NCBI GenBank assembly: GCA_022571825.1
Contig: JACZXC010000081.1
Coordinates: 1-9,568 of the forward strand
DNA from: Myxococcales bacterium
Lineage (GTDB): Bacteria; Myxococcota_A; UBA9160; SMWR01
DNA: 9,568 nt
Direction: 5' to 3'
Below the pieces are notes generated by a model. It was not told the DNA's origin and searched no databases. It worked only from the letters and a program-made list of their open reading frames with translations. The position numbers and the translations under genes are program-made. Within the stretch, counting starts at the first letter, position 1, and the number at the start of each line of letters is the position of its first letter. Shown here piece by piece: positions 1 through 7,009 of this stretch.

Positions 1-419
1 AGCCCGGCAAGCCCATCGCCGGCGTCCCCATCGACGTTGCCTTCATCGGCTCGTGTACCAATGGTCGCATCTCGGACCTGCGCGAAGCCGCGCGGGTCGC
101 GCGCACGGGACACGTGCACCCGAGAGTGCGGACGCTGGTCGTGCCCGGCTCCCAGGCCGTAGACCGTCAGGCCCGGGCCGAAGGCCTCGACGAGGTCTTC
201 CGGGCCGCGGGCTTCGAATGGCGGGAGGCCGGCTGCTCGATGTGCCTCGCGATGAACCCGGACAAGCTCATCGGGCGCGAGGTCTGCGCTTCTTCGAGCA
301 ACCGCAACTTCAAGGGACGTCAGGGTTCGCCCACCGGGCGCACGCTGCTGATGTCGCCGGCCATGGTGGTGGCGGCGGCCCTGGAGGGAAAGGTCTCGGA
401 CGTGCGGGAGCGTCTTTAG
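1..419 (+). CDS. leuC: 3-isopropylmalate dehydratase large subunit, 3' end (partial)
   Basis: C-terminal about 138 residues of the large subunit of isopropylmalate isomerase. With LeuD it converts 2-isopropylmalate to 3-isopropylmalate in cytoplasmic leucine biosynthesis. The gene enters from the left edge; complete codons start at position 3 and it stops at TAG 417-419. All three cysteines that bind the [4Fe-4S] cluster in this aconitase-like family are visible: one in GSCTNGR (codon 54-56) and two in CSMCLAMNPDKL (codons 234-236 and 243-245). The conserved NRNFKGRQG stretch follows, and the end (LLMSPAMVVAAALEGKVSDVRE) is typical of LeuC. The N-terminal three quarters lie outside the window. 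The stop codon overlaps the leuD start by one base, indicating an operon. A homoaconitase-type relative cannot be excluded from a fragment, but the leuD neighbour supports LeuC. Confidence 0.95.
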   Translation, partial: PGKPIAGVPIDVAFIGSCTNGRISDLREAARVARTGHVHPRVRTLVVPGSQAVDRQARAEGLDEVFRAAGFEWREAGCSMCLAMNPDKLIGREVCASSSNRNFKGRQGSPTGRTLLMSPAMVVAAALEGKVSDVRERL

Positions 420-1021
420 TGTCCACGACCACCAAGATCGAGCGGATCCAGGGCCGCGGCTGCGTGCTTCGCGGCGACAACATCGACACGGACCGGATCA
501 TTCCGGCCCGCTACCTGCGCTGCGTCACCTTTGACGGGTTGGGCGAGCACGCCTTCGAGGACGATCGCGCCCAGGCCAAGGGAGATCACGCCCTCGACGA
601 CGATCGCTTCACCGGTGCGAACATCCTGATCGTCGACCACAACTTCGGGAGCGGCTCGTCCCGGGAGCACGCGCCCCAGGCGCTGATGCGCCGCGGCTTT
701 CGCGCCTTCGTCGGCGGATCCTTTGGCGAGATCTTTGCGGGAAACTGCACGGCACTGGGGCTGCCCTGCCTCACCCTGGACGACGGCGATCGCGCGCGGC
801 TGATGGACAGCGTCGCGCTGTCGCCGGAGCTCGAGATCTCGATCGACCTCGAGGCCCGAACCGTCACCTCCCGGGCCGGAACCATGCGTGCGGGGATTCC
901 CGAGGGGGCGCGCGGCCAGCTTCTCCGGGGCACCTGGAATGCCACCGCGGTGCTGCTCGAGGCGGGAGACGCGATCGAAGCCACCGCCGCACGCCAGCCC
1001 TACATCGACGGCTACCGCTAG
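419..1021 (+). CDS. leuD: 3-isopropylmalate dehydratase small subunit
   Basis: Small (swivel-domain) subunit of isopropylmalate isomerase, 200 residues, the usual length for full-size bacterial LeuD. The start is GTG 419-421, which shares its G with the leuC stop (TAGTG). GGGAG at 406-410 lies 8 nt upstream as ribosome binding site, so translational coupling is likely. The family motifs are in order: GDNIDTDRIIPARYL at about residues 19-33, the substrate-loop motif HNFGSGSSREHAP at about 74-86, and GSFGEIFAGNC at about 100-110. The C terminus (AAR-QPYIDGYR) is complete. An open frame continues upstream of 419 but overlaps leuC in another frame and has no LeuD similarity, so the longer start is rejected. 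leuB is not next; the following gene is convergent. Confidence 0.95.
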   Translation: MSTTTKIERIQGRGCVLRGDNIDTDRIIPARYLRCVTFDGLGEHAFEDDRAQAKGDHALDDDRFTGANILIVDHNFGSGSSREHAPQALMRRGFRAFVGGSFGEIFAGNCTALGLPCLTLDDGDRARLMDSVALSPELEISIDLEARTVTSRAGTMRAGIPEGARGQLLRGTWNATAVLLEAGDAIEATAARQPYIDGYR

Positions 1022-1026
1022 CCTTG

Positions 1027-1060
1027 CGGGTCCCGGTCCGGGCGAAGCCCGGCCCACCCG
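1027..1060 (+). terminator. Hairpin just after leuD, possible terminator
   Basis: Six bases after the leuD stop a GC-rich structure can form: CCGGGC (1038-1043), loop GAA, GCCCGG (1047-1052). It is enclosed by a second possible pairing, CGGGT (1027-1031) with ACCCG (1056-1060). There is no T-run after it, so it is not a textbook intrinsic terminator. Its place between two convergent genes is the main argument for a role in transcription ending. Confidence 0.35.
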
Positions 1061-1091
1061 CCCTTGGCTCGCCTTCGGAAGAAAAGGGAGC

Positions 1092-1115
1092 GAAGTCGGC
1101 TCAGGGGCCGACTTC
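1092..1115 (-). terminator. Hairpin with T-rich tail, possible terminator of the enoyl-CoA hydratase gene
   Basis: Perfect 9-bp inverted repeat GAAGTCGGC (1092-1100) / GCCGACTTC (1107-1115) with a 6-nt loop. Read on the minus strand, the direction of the adjacent crotonase gene that stops at 1204, the stem is followed within a few bases by CTCCCTTTTCTTCC. This is the stem-then-T arrangement of an intrinsic terminator, although the T tract is short and interrupted. Confidence 0.45.
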
Positions 1116-1203
1116 CACGTCCGCTGAACGCTGTCGCTGAGACCACTGCGCGCGCTGCCGCGCTTGGCCCTCGCGCGGATCCTGGTCGGACCCGCCCGGC
1201 GAC

Positions 1204-1977
1204 TCAACGACCGGGGAACTTCGGGTCGCGCTTCCCGAGAAACGCGTCCATGCCCTCGTTGCGATCCTCGCTGGCGGAAATGATTCCGAAGGCGGCCTGT
1301 TCCAAGGTGTGGGCCACATGCGGATCCGCGCCCTGCCCTGCTTGGATCACGCGCTTGGCCTGGGCGATGGCGACCTGGCTCTTGGTTGCGATCATCTCGG
1401 CGGCCCGCACCGCCGCATCGAGAAGCTCGTCCGGTGGAAAAGCTCGGTTGACGAGACCGATCCGCAGCGCCGTCTCCACGTCGATGGACTCGCCACTCAG
1501 CACCAGCTCCTTGGCCCAGGCAACCCCGACCCGGCGCACCAGGCGGCTGGTTCCACCAAATCCGGGGATCAGGCCGAGATTCACTTCGGGTTGACCGAAG
1601 CGGGCCTTGTGCGATGCGTAGATCCAATCGCAGGCGCAGGCGAGCTCGCAGCCTCCCCCCAGCGCGACTCCGTTCACCGCCGCGATCGTGGGCACCGCCA
1701 GCGCTTCGAGGCTCGCGAACGCGGCGTGCCCCAGGCGACTGAAGGACTGCGCCTCGCTGGGGGTGTGACCCCGCATTTCGGCCACGTCCGCGCCGGCGGC
1801 GAAGGCTCGCCCCGCTCCGGTGATCACCACGGCGCGCACCGATCCGTCCCGGGCGAGGTCCGCGCAATGATCGCGCAGCGATTCCAGGGTCGCGGAGTCG
1901 ATGGCGTTGAGCAGCTTGGCCCGGTCGAGGGTCAGAATCGCCACCGGGCCCCGTCGGTCGGATCGGATCCGGTCCAT
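1204..1977 (-). CDS. Enoyl-CoA hydratase/isomerase (crotonase) family protein
   Basis: Complete 257-residue crotonase, the usual length for single-domain enoyl-CoA hydratases, which hydrate trans-2-enoyl-CoA to 3-hydroxyacyl-CoA in beta-oxidation or related acyl-CoA pathways. AGADVAEM (about residues 61-68) and ALGGGCELACACD (about 105-117) form the CoA-binding oxyanion hole. Both acid/base glutamates of true hydratases are present: Glu111 in GGGCEL and Glu131 in FGQPEVNLGLIPGFGGTSRL. This favours hydratase activity over isomerase or dehalogenase relatives, but the substrate cannot be read from sequence. ATG 1975-1977 is supported by GGGGGA 7 nt upstream on the minus strand. It is a single gene, convergent with leuD and divergent from the DUF1499 gene, so no operon partner indicates a pathway. 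A long frame antisense to it is a GC-rich shadow. Confidence 0.92.
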   Translation of the reverse strand: MDRIRSDRRGPVAILTLDRAKLLNAIDSATLESLRDHCADLARDGSVRAVVITGAGRAFAAGADVAEMRGHTPSEAQSFSRLGHAAFASLEALAVPTIAAVNGVALGGGCELACACDWIYASHKARFGQPEVNLGLIPGFGGTSRLVRRVGVAWAKELVLSGESIDVETALRIGLVNRAFPPDELLDAAVRAAEMIATKSQVAIAQAKRVIQAGQGADPHVAHTLEQAAFGIISASEDRNEGMDAFLGKRDPKFPGR

Positions 1978-2062
1978 CGCGCTGCGTCCCCCAGCTTCTC
2001 GACTGCCCGTTCTCCCGGCTGCGCGCCTGGCCGACGCGGCCGACTTTCCGGCGCCCGACGCG

Positions 2063-2104
2063 CAGCGCTCAGCGTTCAGCGGCCAGCGGCCAGCGGCCAG
2101 CGAC
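2063..2104. repeat. Tandem heptamer array, six units of CAGCGNN
   Basis: Six consecutive 7-bp units begin at 2063, 2070, 2077, 2084, 2091 and 2098. All start CAGCG; the last two bases are CT, TT, GC, GC, GC and AC. The three central units are identical. On the other strand the unit reads NNCGCTG. It lies in the spacer between the divergent crotonase and DUF1499 genes, upstream of both. It is a degenerate simple-sequence repeat in which five positions are fixed and two vary. No function is assigned. Confidence 0.85.
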
Positions 2105-2145
2105 GCGATGGGCGAGGCACTGTATCACAGCGGCGTCCCGCCACA

Positions 2146-2154
2146 TGGTATGCT
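2146..2154 (+). promoter_or_regulatory. Possible extended -10 promoter of the DUF1499 gene
   Basis: TGGTATGCT matches the extended -10 pattern TGN-TATNNT and would start transcription about 20 nt before the GTG at 2181. No good -35 box is visible 17 nt upstream, so this is only a candidate. Confidence 0.25.
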
Positions 2155-2180
2155 GCGCGGCCATCCGAGGAGGACTCGAC

Positions 2181-2936
2181 GTGGAAACGCATTCGCGTGT
2201 CGCCACTCTCGCCGCGGGCCTGGGAATCGCCGGCGCACTCGCGCTTGTGCTGGGACCGGTCGCGATCCAGCTGCAAGCGGCTTCCCCTTTCGTCGGTTTC
2301 CGGATCTTCGGATTGGGCCTGCTGTTCGGGCTCCTGGCCCTGATCTTCGGCTGCTGGGGACTCTGGCGAACCCGCGCCGCAAGCGGGCGAGCCGGCCGGG
2401 AACGAGCCGCCCTGGGGACGGGGCTCGGGGCCACCATCGTCGCCGTGACGTTGTTCGGGGCGGGTTCCGGGCTCTCCGCTCCTCCCATCAACGACATCAC
2501 CACCGATCTCGACGATCCGCCCGTCTTCGTGGCAGCGACAGAGTTCGAGGTGAACCGCGGCCGCGACTTCGCTCACGCCGGAGAGGAGCTCGCGCGCCGC
2601 CAGCGAGCGGCCTACCCGGACCTGGCCCCGATCCGCGTGAGTCAGGCACCCGACGCAGTCTGGGGCCGAGCCATTGCCGTCGCCGAAGACCTGGGTTGGG
2701 AGATCGTCGCCCGCGACCGTTCCGCCGGCGTCTTCGAGGCCGTCCAGGTGACACGGATCTTCCAATTCGTCGACGACATCGTCGTCCGTGTCCGACCCGC
2801 TTACCCGGGATCAACGGACGAGACGGGACCGACGGGATCGACCGTCGACGTACGCTCGAAGTCGCGGGACGGCAAGGGCGACATCGGAGCCAACGCCGCC
2901 CGGATCCGCGCCTTCCGCGACGCCCTTACGCGCTAG
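2181..2936 (+). CDS. DUF1499 family membrane protein
   Basis: 251-residue protein with about three N-terminal hydrophobic segments (roughly residues 8-32, 38-62 and 77-97) followed by a DUF1499 domain (about 103-250). Family features are the entry motif PPINDITTDLDDPP, a central W-x-I segment (LGWEIVARD), a phenylalanine-rich strand and DDIVVRVRP, and the hallmark C-terminal run VDVRSKSRDGKGDIGANAAR followed by IRAF. DUF1499 has no established biochemical role; the topology suggests an inner-membrane anchor with a soluble domain. The GTG at 2181 is chosen because GAGGAGGA lies about 7 nt upstream; an in-frame ATG at 2145 lacks such a site and would add non-conserved residues. The TAG stop (2934-2936) lies inside GCTAGC, the apparent target duplication of the adjacent IS1634-type element, yet the protein appears full length. 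Confidence 0.85.
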   Translation: METHSRVATLAAGLGIAGALALVLGPVAIQLQAASPFVGFRIFGLGLLFGLLALIFGCWGLWRTRAASGRAGRERAALGTGLGATIVAVTLFGAGSGLSAPPINDITTDLDDPPVFVAATEFEVNRGRDFAHAGEELARRQRAAYPDLAPIRVSQAPDAVWGRAIAVAEDLGWEIVARDRSAGVFEAVQVTRIFQFVDDIVVRVRPAYPGSTDETGPTGSTVDVRSKSRDGKGDIGANAARIRAFRDALTR

Positions 2937-2950
2937 CCCAACTTCCGCAG
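2932..2950 (+). repeat. Left terminal inverted repeat plus target duplication of the IS1634-type element
   Basis: GCTAGCCCAACTTCCGCAG is a perfect 19-bp reverse complement of 4923-4941. The first six bases, GCTAGC, are palindromic and most likely the duplicated target rather than the element. Similarity continues a few bases inward (GCTCCAGAG here against GTTCAGAG at the other end, with one gap). Confidence 0.9.
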
Positions 2951-4935
2951 CTCCAGAGAAAATGAGGGTCCTCTCGAGGCGGGTTCCGCTGTAAGTCCGT
3001 GGAATCGCGAGGGTAGGATTCCAGAAGCGCGTGTAGTGCCGACCTACTTCGTTGCGCTGAGGGGTCCGGGTCTGCGACACCTTCCCATCAGGGGGGAAGC
3101 CGCGATGTACCTGCGGTACTCGGTTCGTCGGAAGGACGGCAAGAAGCATGTTTACTGGCGTCTGGTCCGTTCGGTTGGCCGCAACGGCAAGGTCATCCAA
3201 GAGACCGTGGCCCAGCTCGGCGAGCTGGACGCGAAGGGTCGCGCCAAGGCGAAGGCGCTTGCGCGGCAGATCACCGGCCGAGGCGATCAGTGCGAGTTGT
3301 TCGAGGACTCCGCGAGCGCAGGGGCGACGGCGTCGGTTCGACTCGATCGCGTGCGCGTCGAACGGGGCCGCGCCTTCGGCGACGTTTGGCTGGGCTGGCG
3401 GTTGTGGCGAGCCCTGCGGCTGGATGCGTGGTGCGAGGAGCATCTTCCGCGCGGCCGCGAGCAGGTGCCGTGGTCCACGATGGCCGCCGTGCTCGACATC
3501 GCGCGCCTGTGTGAACCCTCGAGTGAACTCCATATTGCAGAAGACTGGTATCGCCGCACGGCGCTCGAAGACCTGCTGGGACTTCCCGCCGATCGCGTGA
3601 ACGACGACCGGCCCTACCGTGCCCTGGACCGCCTGCTGCCCCACAAGGAAGCCCTCGAGCAGCACTTGGTGAAGCGACTGGGGGAGCTGTTCGACCTCTC
3701 CTACGACCTGTTGCTGTATGACGTGACGAGTACCTACTTCGAGGGCCAGGCGGAGCGCAACCCGCTGGCGCAGCGGGGCCACAGCCGCGATCACCGGCCC
3801 GACTGCAAGCAGGTCTGCATCGCGATGGTGGTGACGCGCGAGGGGATGCCGCTGGGCTACGAGGTCTTCGCCGGCAACCGCACGGACGTGACCACGGTCC
3901 AGGAGATCGTGGAAGCCATGGAGAAGCGCTACGGCATCGCCCAGCGGGTCTGGGTGATGGACCGCGGGATGTCGAGCGCGGAGAACGTGGCGTGGTTGCA
4001 GGAGACGGGGCGCCGGTATCTGATCGGAGCCCCCAAGAGTGAGCTCAAGCAGTGGAGCCGGGAGATCGCGGACGAACGCGACTGGCGGAGCGTGCGAGAC
4101 GGGGTCGAGGCCAAGGTCTGTCGCGGGCCGGACGCGACGGAGACGTTCTTGCTCTGCCGCTCGGCCGATCGCCGCCAGAAGGAGCGGGCGATGCACGCGC
4201 GCTTCTCGAAGCGGATCGAGGAGCGCCTGGCGAGCCTGGGGCGACGTCTCGCGCGCTCACGCCAGAAGCTCGATCGAGAGGCCATCGGTCGCCAGATCGG
4301 CCGCATGCTGGCGCAGAACTCTCGCGCCGCGGGTCGCTATCAGATCCACGTTGTCGACGATCCCACCCAGGCCTCGGGTCTTCGCTTGGACTGGAAGGCC
4401 TTGCCCGAGTGGGATGCCTGGGCGACCCACAGCGAAGGGGCGTACGTGCTGCGCACCAACATCCACGACTGGAGCGAGGAAGACCTCTGGCGCACGTACA
4501 TCCAACTCACCGAAGCGGAAGCGGCCTTCCGAATCCACAAGAGCGACCTGTCGATCCGACCGATCTGGCATCAGAAGGCCGAGCGCGTGCAGGCCCACAT
4601 CCTGGTGTGCTTCTTGGCGTACGTGCTGTGGAAGACCCTCGAGCAATGGCAACGGCGAGCGGGGCTGGGCAACAGCCCGCGCACGATCCTCGAGGAACTC
4701 GGCCGCATCCAGAGCACCGACGTGGTGCTCCCGCTGGCCGACGAACCGGGGCGCGAGCTGCGAATCCGCTGTGTGGTCCGGCCCGACAAGGCGCAGGCGA
4801 TGCTGCTCGATCGCCTCGGTCTTCGACCCCCCGAACGGCTGCGCGCCCCCTCCCATGGGATCAAAATGTAGTGCCGACTTTGGACCGTAAGTGCCTGAAA
4901 AGCCTGGAAACCGACCTCTGAACTGCGGAAGTTGG
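2938..4935 (+). mobile_element. IS1634-family insertion sequence, apparently complete
   Basis: About 2.0 kb bounded by inverted repeats starting CCAACTTCCGCAG, with a single 588-residue DDE transposase. Flanking GCTAGC copies at 2932-2937 and 4936-4941 look like a 6-bp target duplication, matching the 5-6 bp duplications known for the family. Because GCTAGC is palindromic, the boundary cannot be fixed to the base: a 4-bp CTAG duplication with an element of 2937-4936 is equally consistent. The transposase reads from the DUF1499 side to the IS91-like side. The open transposase frame, matching ends and intact duplication suggest a fairly recent insertion. Confidence 0.88.
3105..4871 (+). CDS. 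IS1634-family transposase
   Basis: 588-residue DDE (IS4-superfamily type) transposase that would cut and join the ends of its element. Likely catalytic residues are Asp206 in LLLYDVTSTYFEG, Asp286 in VWVMDRGMSS and Glu472 in EAAFRIHKSDLSIRP, which is followed by the conserved HQKAERVQAHILVCFLAYVL helix. The N terminus (MYLRYSVRRKDGKKHVYWRLVRS) is the usual opening of the family. A charged helical stretch at about 355-395 lies between the second Asp and the Glu, within the insertion domain of this superfamily. ATG 3105 is preceded by AGGGGGG, 8 nt upstream; the in-frame GTG at 3036 would add 23 non-family residues and lacks a site. The frame is intact, with its TAG stop about 65 bp before the right end. 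Confidence 0.93.
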   Translation: MYLRYSVRRKDGKKHVYWRLVRSVGRNGKVIQETVAQLGELDAKGRAKAKALARQITGRGDQCELFEDSASAGATASVRLDRVRVERGRAFGDVWLGWRLWRALRLDAWCEEHLPRGREQVPWSTMAAVLDIARLCEPSSELHIAEDWYRRTALEDLLGLPADRVNDDRPYRALDRLLPHKEALEQHLVKRLGELFDLSYDLLLYDVTSTYFEGQAERNPLAQRGHSRDHRPDCKQVCIAMVVTREGMPLGYEVFAGNRTDVTTVQEIVEAMEKRYGIAQRVWVMDRGMSSAENVAWLQETGRRYLIGAPKSELKQWSREIADERDWRSVRDGVEAKVCRGPDATETFLLCRSADRRQKERAMHARFSKRIEERLASLGRRLARSRQKLDREAIGRQIGRMLAQNSRAAGRYQIHVVDDPTQASGLRLDWKALPEWDAWATHSEGAYVLRTNIHDWSEEDLWRTYIQLTEAEAAFRIHKSDLSIRPIWHQKAERVQAHILVCFLAYVLWKTLEQWQRRAGLGNSPRTILEELGRIQSTDVVLPLADEPGRELRIRCVVRPDKAQAMLLDRLGLRPPERLRAPSHGIKM

Positions 4936-4941
4936 GCTAGC
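4923..4941 (+). repeat. Right terminal inverted repeat plus target duplication of the IS1634-type element
   Basis: CTGCGGAAGTTGGGCTAGC is the exact reverse complement of 2932-2950. The last six bases, GCTAGC, are the second copy of the presumed target duplication; the host or older accessory sequence resumes at 4942 with TGAGGCCGATCG. Confidence 0.9.
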
Positions 4942-5345
4942 TGAGGCCGATCGTGGTAGGAACGGCCCTTGACCCGCGAGGCCCGAAGGCCAATGAGGTT
5001 CGGGCCGCCTCCCGCACAGCTCCCGGCGTCCACCACTCATGCACCGGACTCCTGCCTCGGATCAGACGCACAGGCGCTGCTTGCTGCCTGTCGTACCCGG
5101 CCGTTCTCGGACGCCAATCTTTGAAATCACAGATCCAGCCGGACCATCCTGTCATCGTCAGGGTACAGATGGCCAAGGGGATCTGAACCCGTCCTTTCGG
5201 CGTTTCGACCCGAAGCGTTCGGCTTCTGTGAATCGGCGTCGTCCACCGCAGGTGAACGGACGGTCTCCCTCTCGAGCCGAACGGGTCCCAGACACACTCT
5301 CGAGGCGGCTCGTGCCCGGTACGAACCTGGCAACGACCCGGCCGG
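4942..5345. other. Gap between the IS1634-type element and the IS91-like transposase; no convincing gene
   Basis: About 400 bp without a recognisable protein or RNA gene. Near its left end is an 8-bp hairpin, GGCCCGAA (4980-4987) / TTCGGGCC (4999-5006), with an 11-nt loop and no T-run. The minus strand is open for about 138 codons across the whole gap (4937-5353), but that frame crosses the IS end, has no ribosome binding site I can see and matches no family I recognise. The left part is the DNA originally downstream of the DUF1499 gene; somewhere to the right it must pass into the 5' end of the IS91-like element, but I cannot place that junction. Confidence 0.5.
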
Positions 5346-7009
5346 ATGGGCACCGTTGCATCGCTCGCTTCGCACGCGCGCGCCGGCGGCCACCGCGCCG
5401 AAGGCAGCTCCTACGCGCGCCGCCGCCCCGAAGACAGCGTCCTCTACGGAGCGGTTCAGGCGGAGCTCGAGACCTTCCTGGCCCGCGCGCAGGCCCGCGA
5501 ACGCCCCGTGCCCCGCTTCGTCGAGCGCGAGCTCCGGGGCTTCCTCCGCTGCGGCATCCTCGCCCACGGCTTCGTGCGCGTTCATTGCGACCGTTGCGGA
5601 CTCGACCGCGTCGTCGCCTTCTCGTGCAAGGGCCGGGGCTTCTGTCCGTCCTGCGGCGGGCGGCGCATGGCCGACACGGCGGCGCATCTGGTGGACCGGG
5701 TCTTGCCGGAGGTCCCCGTACGGCAGTGGGTGCTCTCGCTGCCATTCGCCTTGCGCTACCGCCTCGCCTACGACGCTTCGCTCACGAGCGCCGTCCTCGG
5801 TGTCTTCGTGCGCGGCGTCTTCGCCTCACTGCGGCGCCGGGCCCGGGAAAAGTGGGGCGTGAGCCGCGGCCAGTGCGGAGCGGTCACCTTCGTGCAGCGT
5901 TTCGGAGGCGCGCTCAACCTCAACGTCCACTTCCACTCGCTGCTTCTCGACGGCGTCTACGCGCCGGGGGCGAACGGGTCCCTGCGCTTCCTCCCCCTCC
6001 CACCACCCGCCGACGAGGAGGTCGCGCGCGTCGTCGGCCGGGTCGCCCGGCGAATCGCACGCCTCCTCGAGCGCCGCGGTCTCGGCCCCGAGTCCAATCC
6101 CACGGAAGCCGACCCTCTGGCCGACGAGGAGCCCCTACTCGCGGCCCTGTACGGGGCCTCGGTCGCCGGTCGGATTGCCACGGGCCAGCGTGTCGGCCAG
6201 AGGGTGGTTCGCGTGGGCGACTGCATCGACCCGGAGCAACTCCCGGCACTCGAGGGCGAGCGCTGCGCCCGCGCGAGCGGCGTCAGCCTGCACGCCAACG
6301 TGGCCGTACCGGCGCGCGACCGTTTGCGACTGGAGCGTCTTTGCCGCTACGTAGCGCGCTCTCCCGGCTCGAGGACGGGCGGCTCCTGTACCACCTCAAG
6401 CATCGGTGGCGCGACGGCACGACCCACGTCGTCTTCGAGCCGCAAGAGCTGATCGAGAAGCTCGCGGCCCTGGTTCCGCCTCCGCGATTCCACGGGGTCC
6501 GCTACCACGGGATCCTCGCTCCGTGCGCGAGAAAGCGGGCGCGCGTCGTGCCGGGCGACAGCCGTGTGCAAGAGCCTCGAGATCTCTCGCCTACTCGCCC
6601 TTCGCGCCCTCCTCCGGTCGCAAGGGCGGGAAACGTTCCGGGGGCTACCGGGAGAGAGGAGCCCGACCCAGACCGGCGGGATCTCCGACGGGAGGCGATC
6701 GCACGGGCGGACACCCGGATCCTCTCGGACCTCGCCCCCCAGGGCGGCGGCCCGCCCTCGCCGGAGGGGCCGACGCCCCGTGCCCGGCGCCTCGCCTGGT
6801 CCGAGCTGCTGCGACGCGTGTTCGCTGTCGACGTCCTCGAGTGCCCGCGCTGCGGGGGTCGCATGCGGCTCCTCGCGGCGATCCACCCGCCGGACGCAAC
6901 GCAGTCCATCCTCGAGTGCCTCGACCTGCCCCCCCGCGCCCCACCGCTGGCCGCCCCCCAGTCCGAGGGCGGCGTCGGCTGGGCGGGGGACTTCGACGCC
7001 ATCGCTTGA
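5346..7009 (+). pseudogene. IS91-family (HUH) transposase, frameshifted
   Basis: The first part (5346 to about 6360) encodes an N-terminal zinc-binding domain: Cys81/Cys84 (CDRCG), then Cys94, Cys100 and Cys103 in FSCKGRGFCPSCGGRRM. RQWVLSLPFALRYRLAYD follows, then the HUH metal motif His195-Phe-His197 in NLNVHFHSLLLDGVY. The likely nucleophile is Tyr335 in LCRYVAR (codon 6348-6350). Immediately after it the family sequence moves to another frame: SRLEDGRLLYHLKHRWRDGT, VVFEPQELIEKLAALVPPPRFHGVRYHG and the Cys motif VLECPRCGGRMRLLAAI near the end are read in the frame that stops at 7009. The shift equals a net loss of 1 base modulo 3, and a few residues usually between CRYVAR and LSRLEDG seem missing, suggesting a small deletion. 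Without the shift the protein would be about 550 residues. No clear ribosome binding site precedes ATG 5346. Probably inactive, barring sequencing error. Confidence 0.88.

Noticed and set aside
416..1867. 483-codon open frame on the minus strand opposite leuD and overlapping the crotonase gene
   Set aside because: Its translation is Arg/Gly/Pro-rich without family features, while leuD and the crotonase in other frames show all catalytic motifs. It is a shadow of GC-rich coding DNA.
2971..2982. CTCTCGAGGCGG repeated at 5297-5308
   Set aside because: A 12-base repeat in GC-rich DNA of this length is within chance; flanks are unrelated.
2979..2998. Similarity (17 of 20 bases) between 2979-2998 and 8918-8937, both ending in TGTAAGTC
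   Set aside because: A match of this quality is expected about once by chance among all pairs in a window of this size, and the two sites share no functional context.
2811..4196. 461-codon minus-strand open frame opposite the IS1634 transposase
   Set aside because: It runs through the terminal inverted repeat and lies antisense to a transposase with clear DDE motifs; no independent evidence of coding.
5178..5190. GGGTTCAGATCCC on the minus strand, resembling a tRNA T-arm
   Set aside because: The flanking bases do not give a five-base-pair T-stem, no anticodon or D-arm and no acceptor stem are present, and the T-loop lacks the usual A at the conserved position.
5039..5345. Upstream part of the long plus-strand frame that contains the IS91 transposase C terminus
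   Set aside because: Only the portion after about 6360 resembles a transposase. Before that the same frame is out of phase with the conserved zinc-binding and HUH domains, so it is not the true start of a 656-residue protein.
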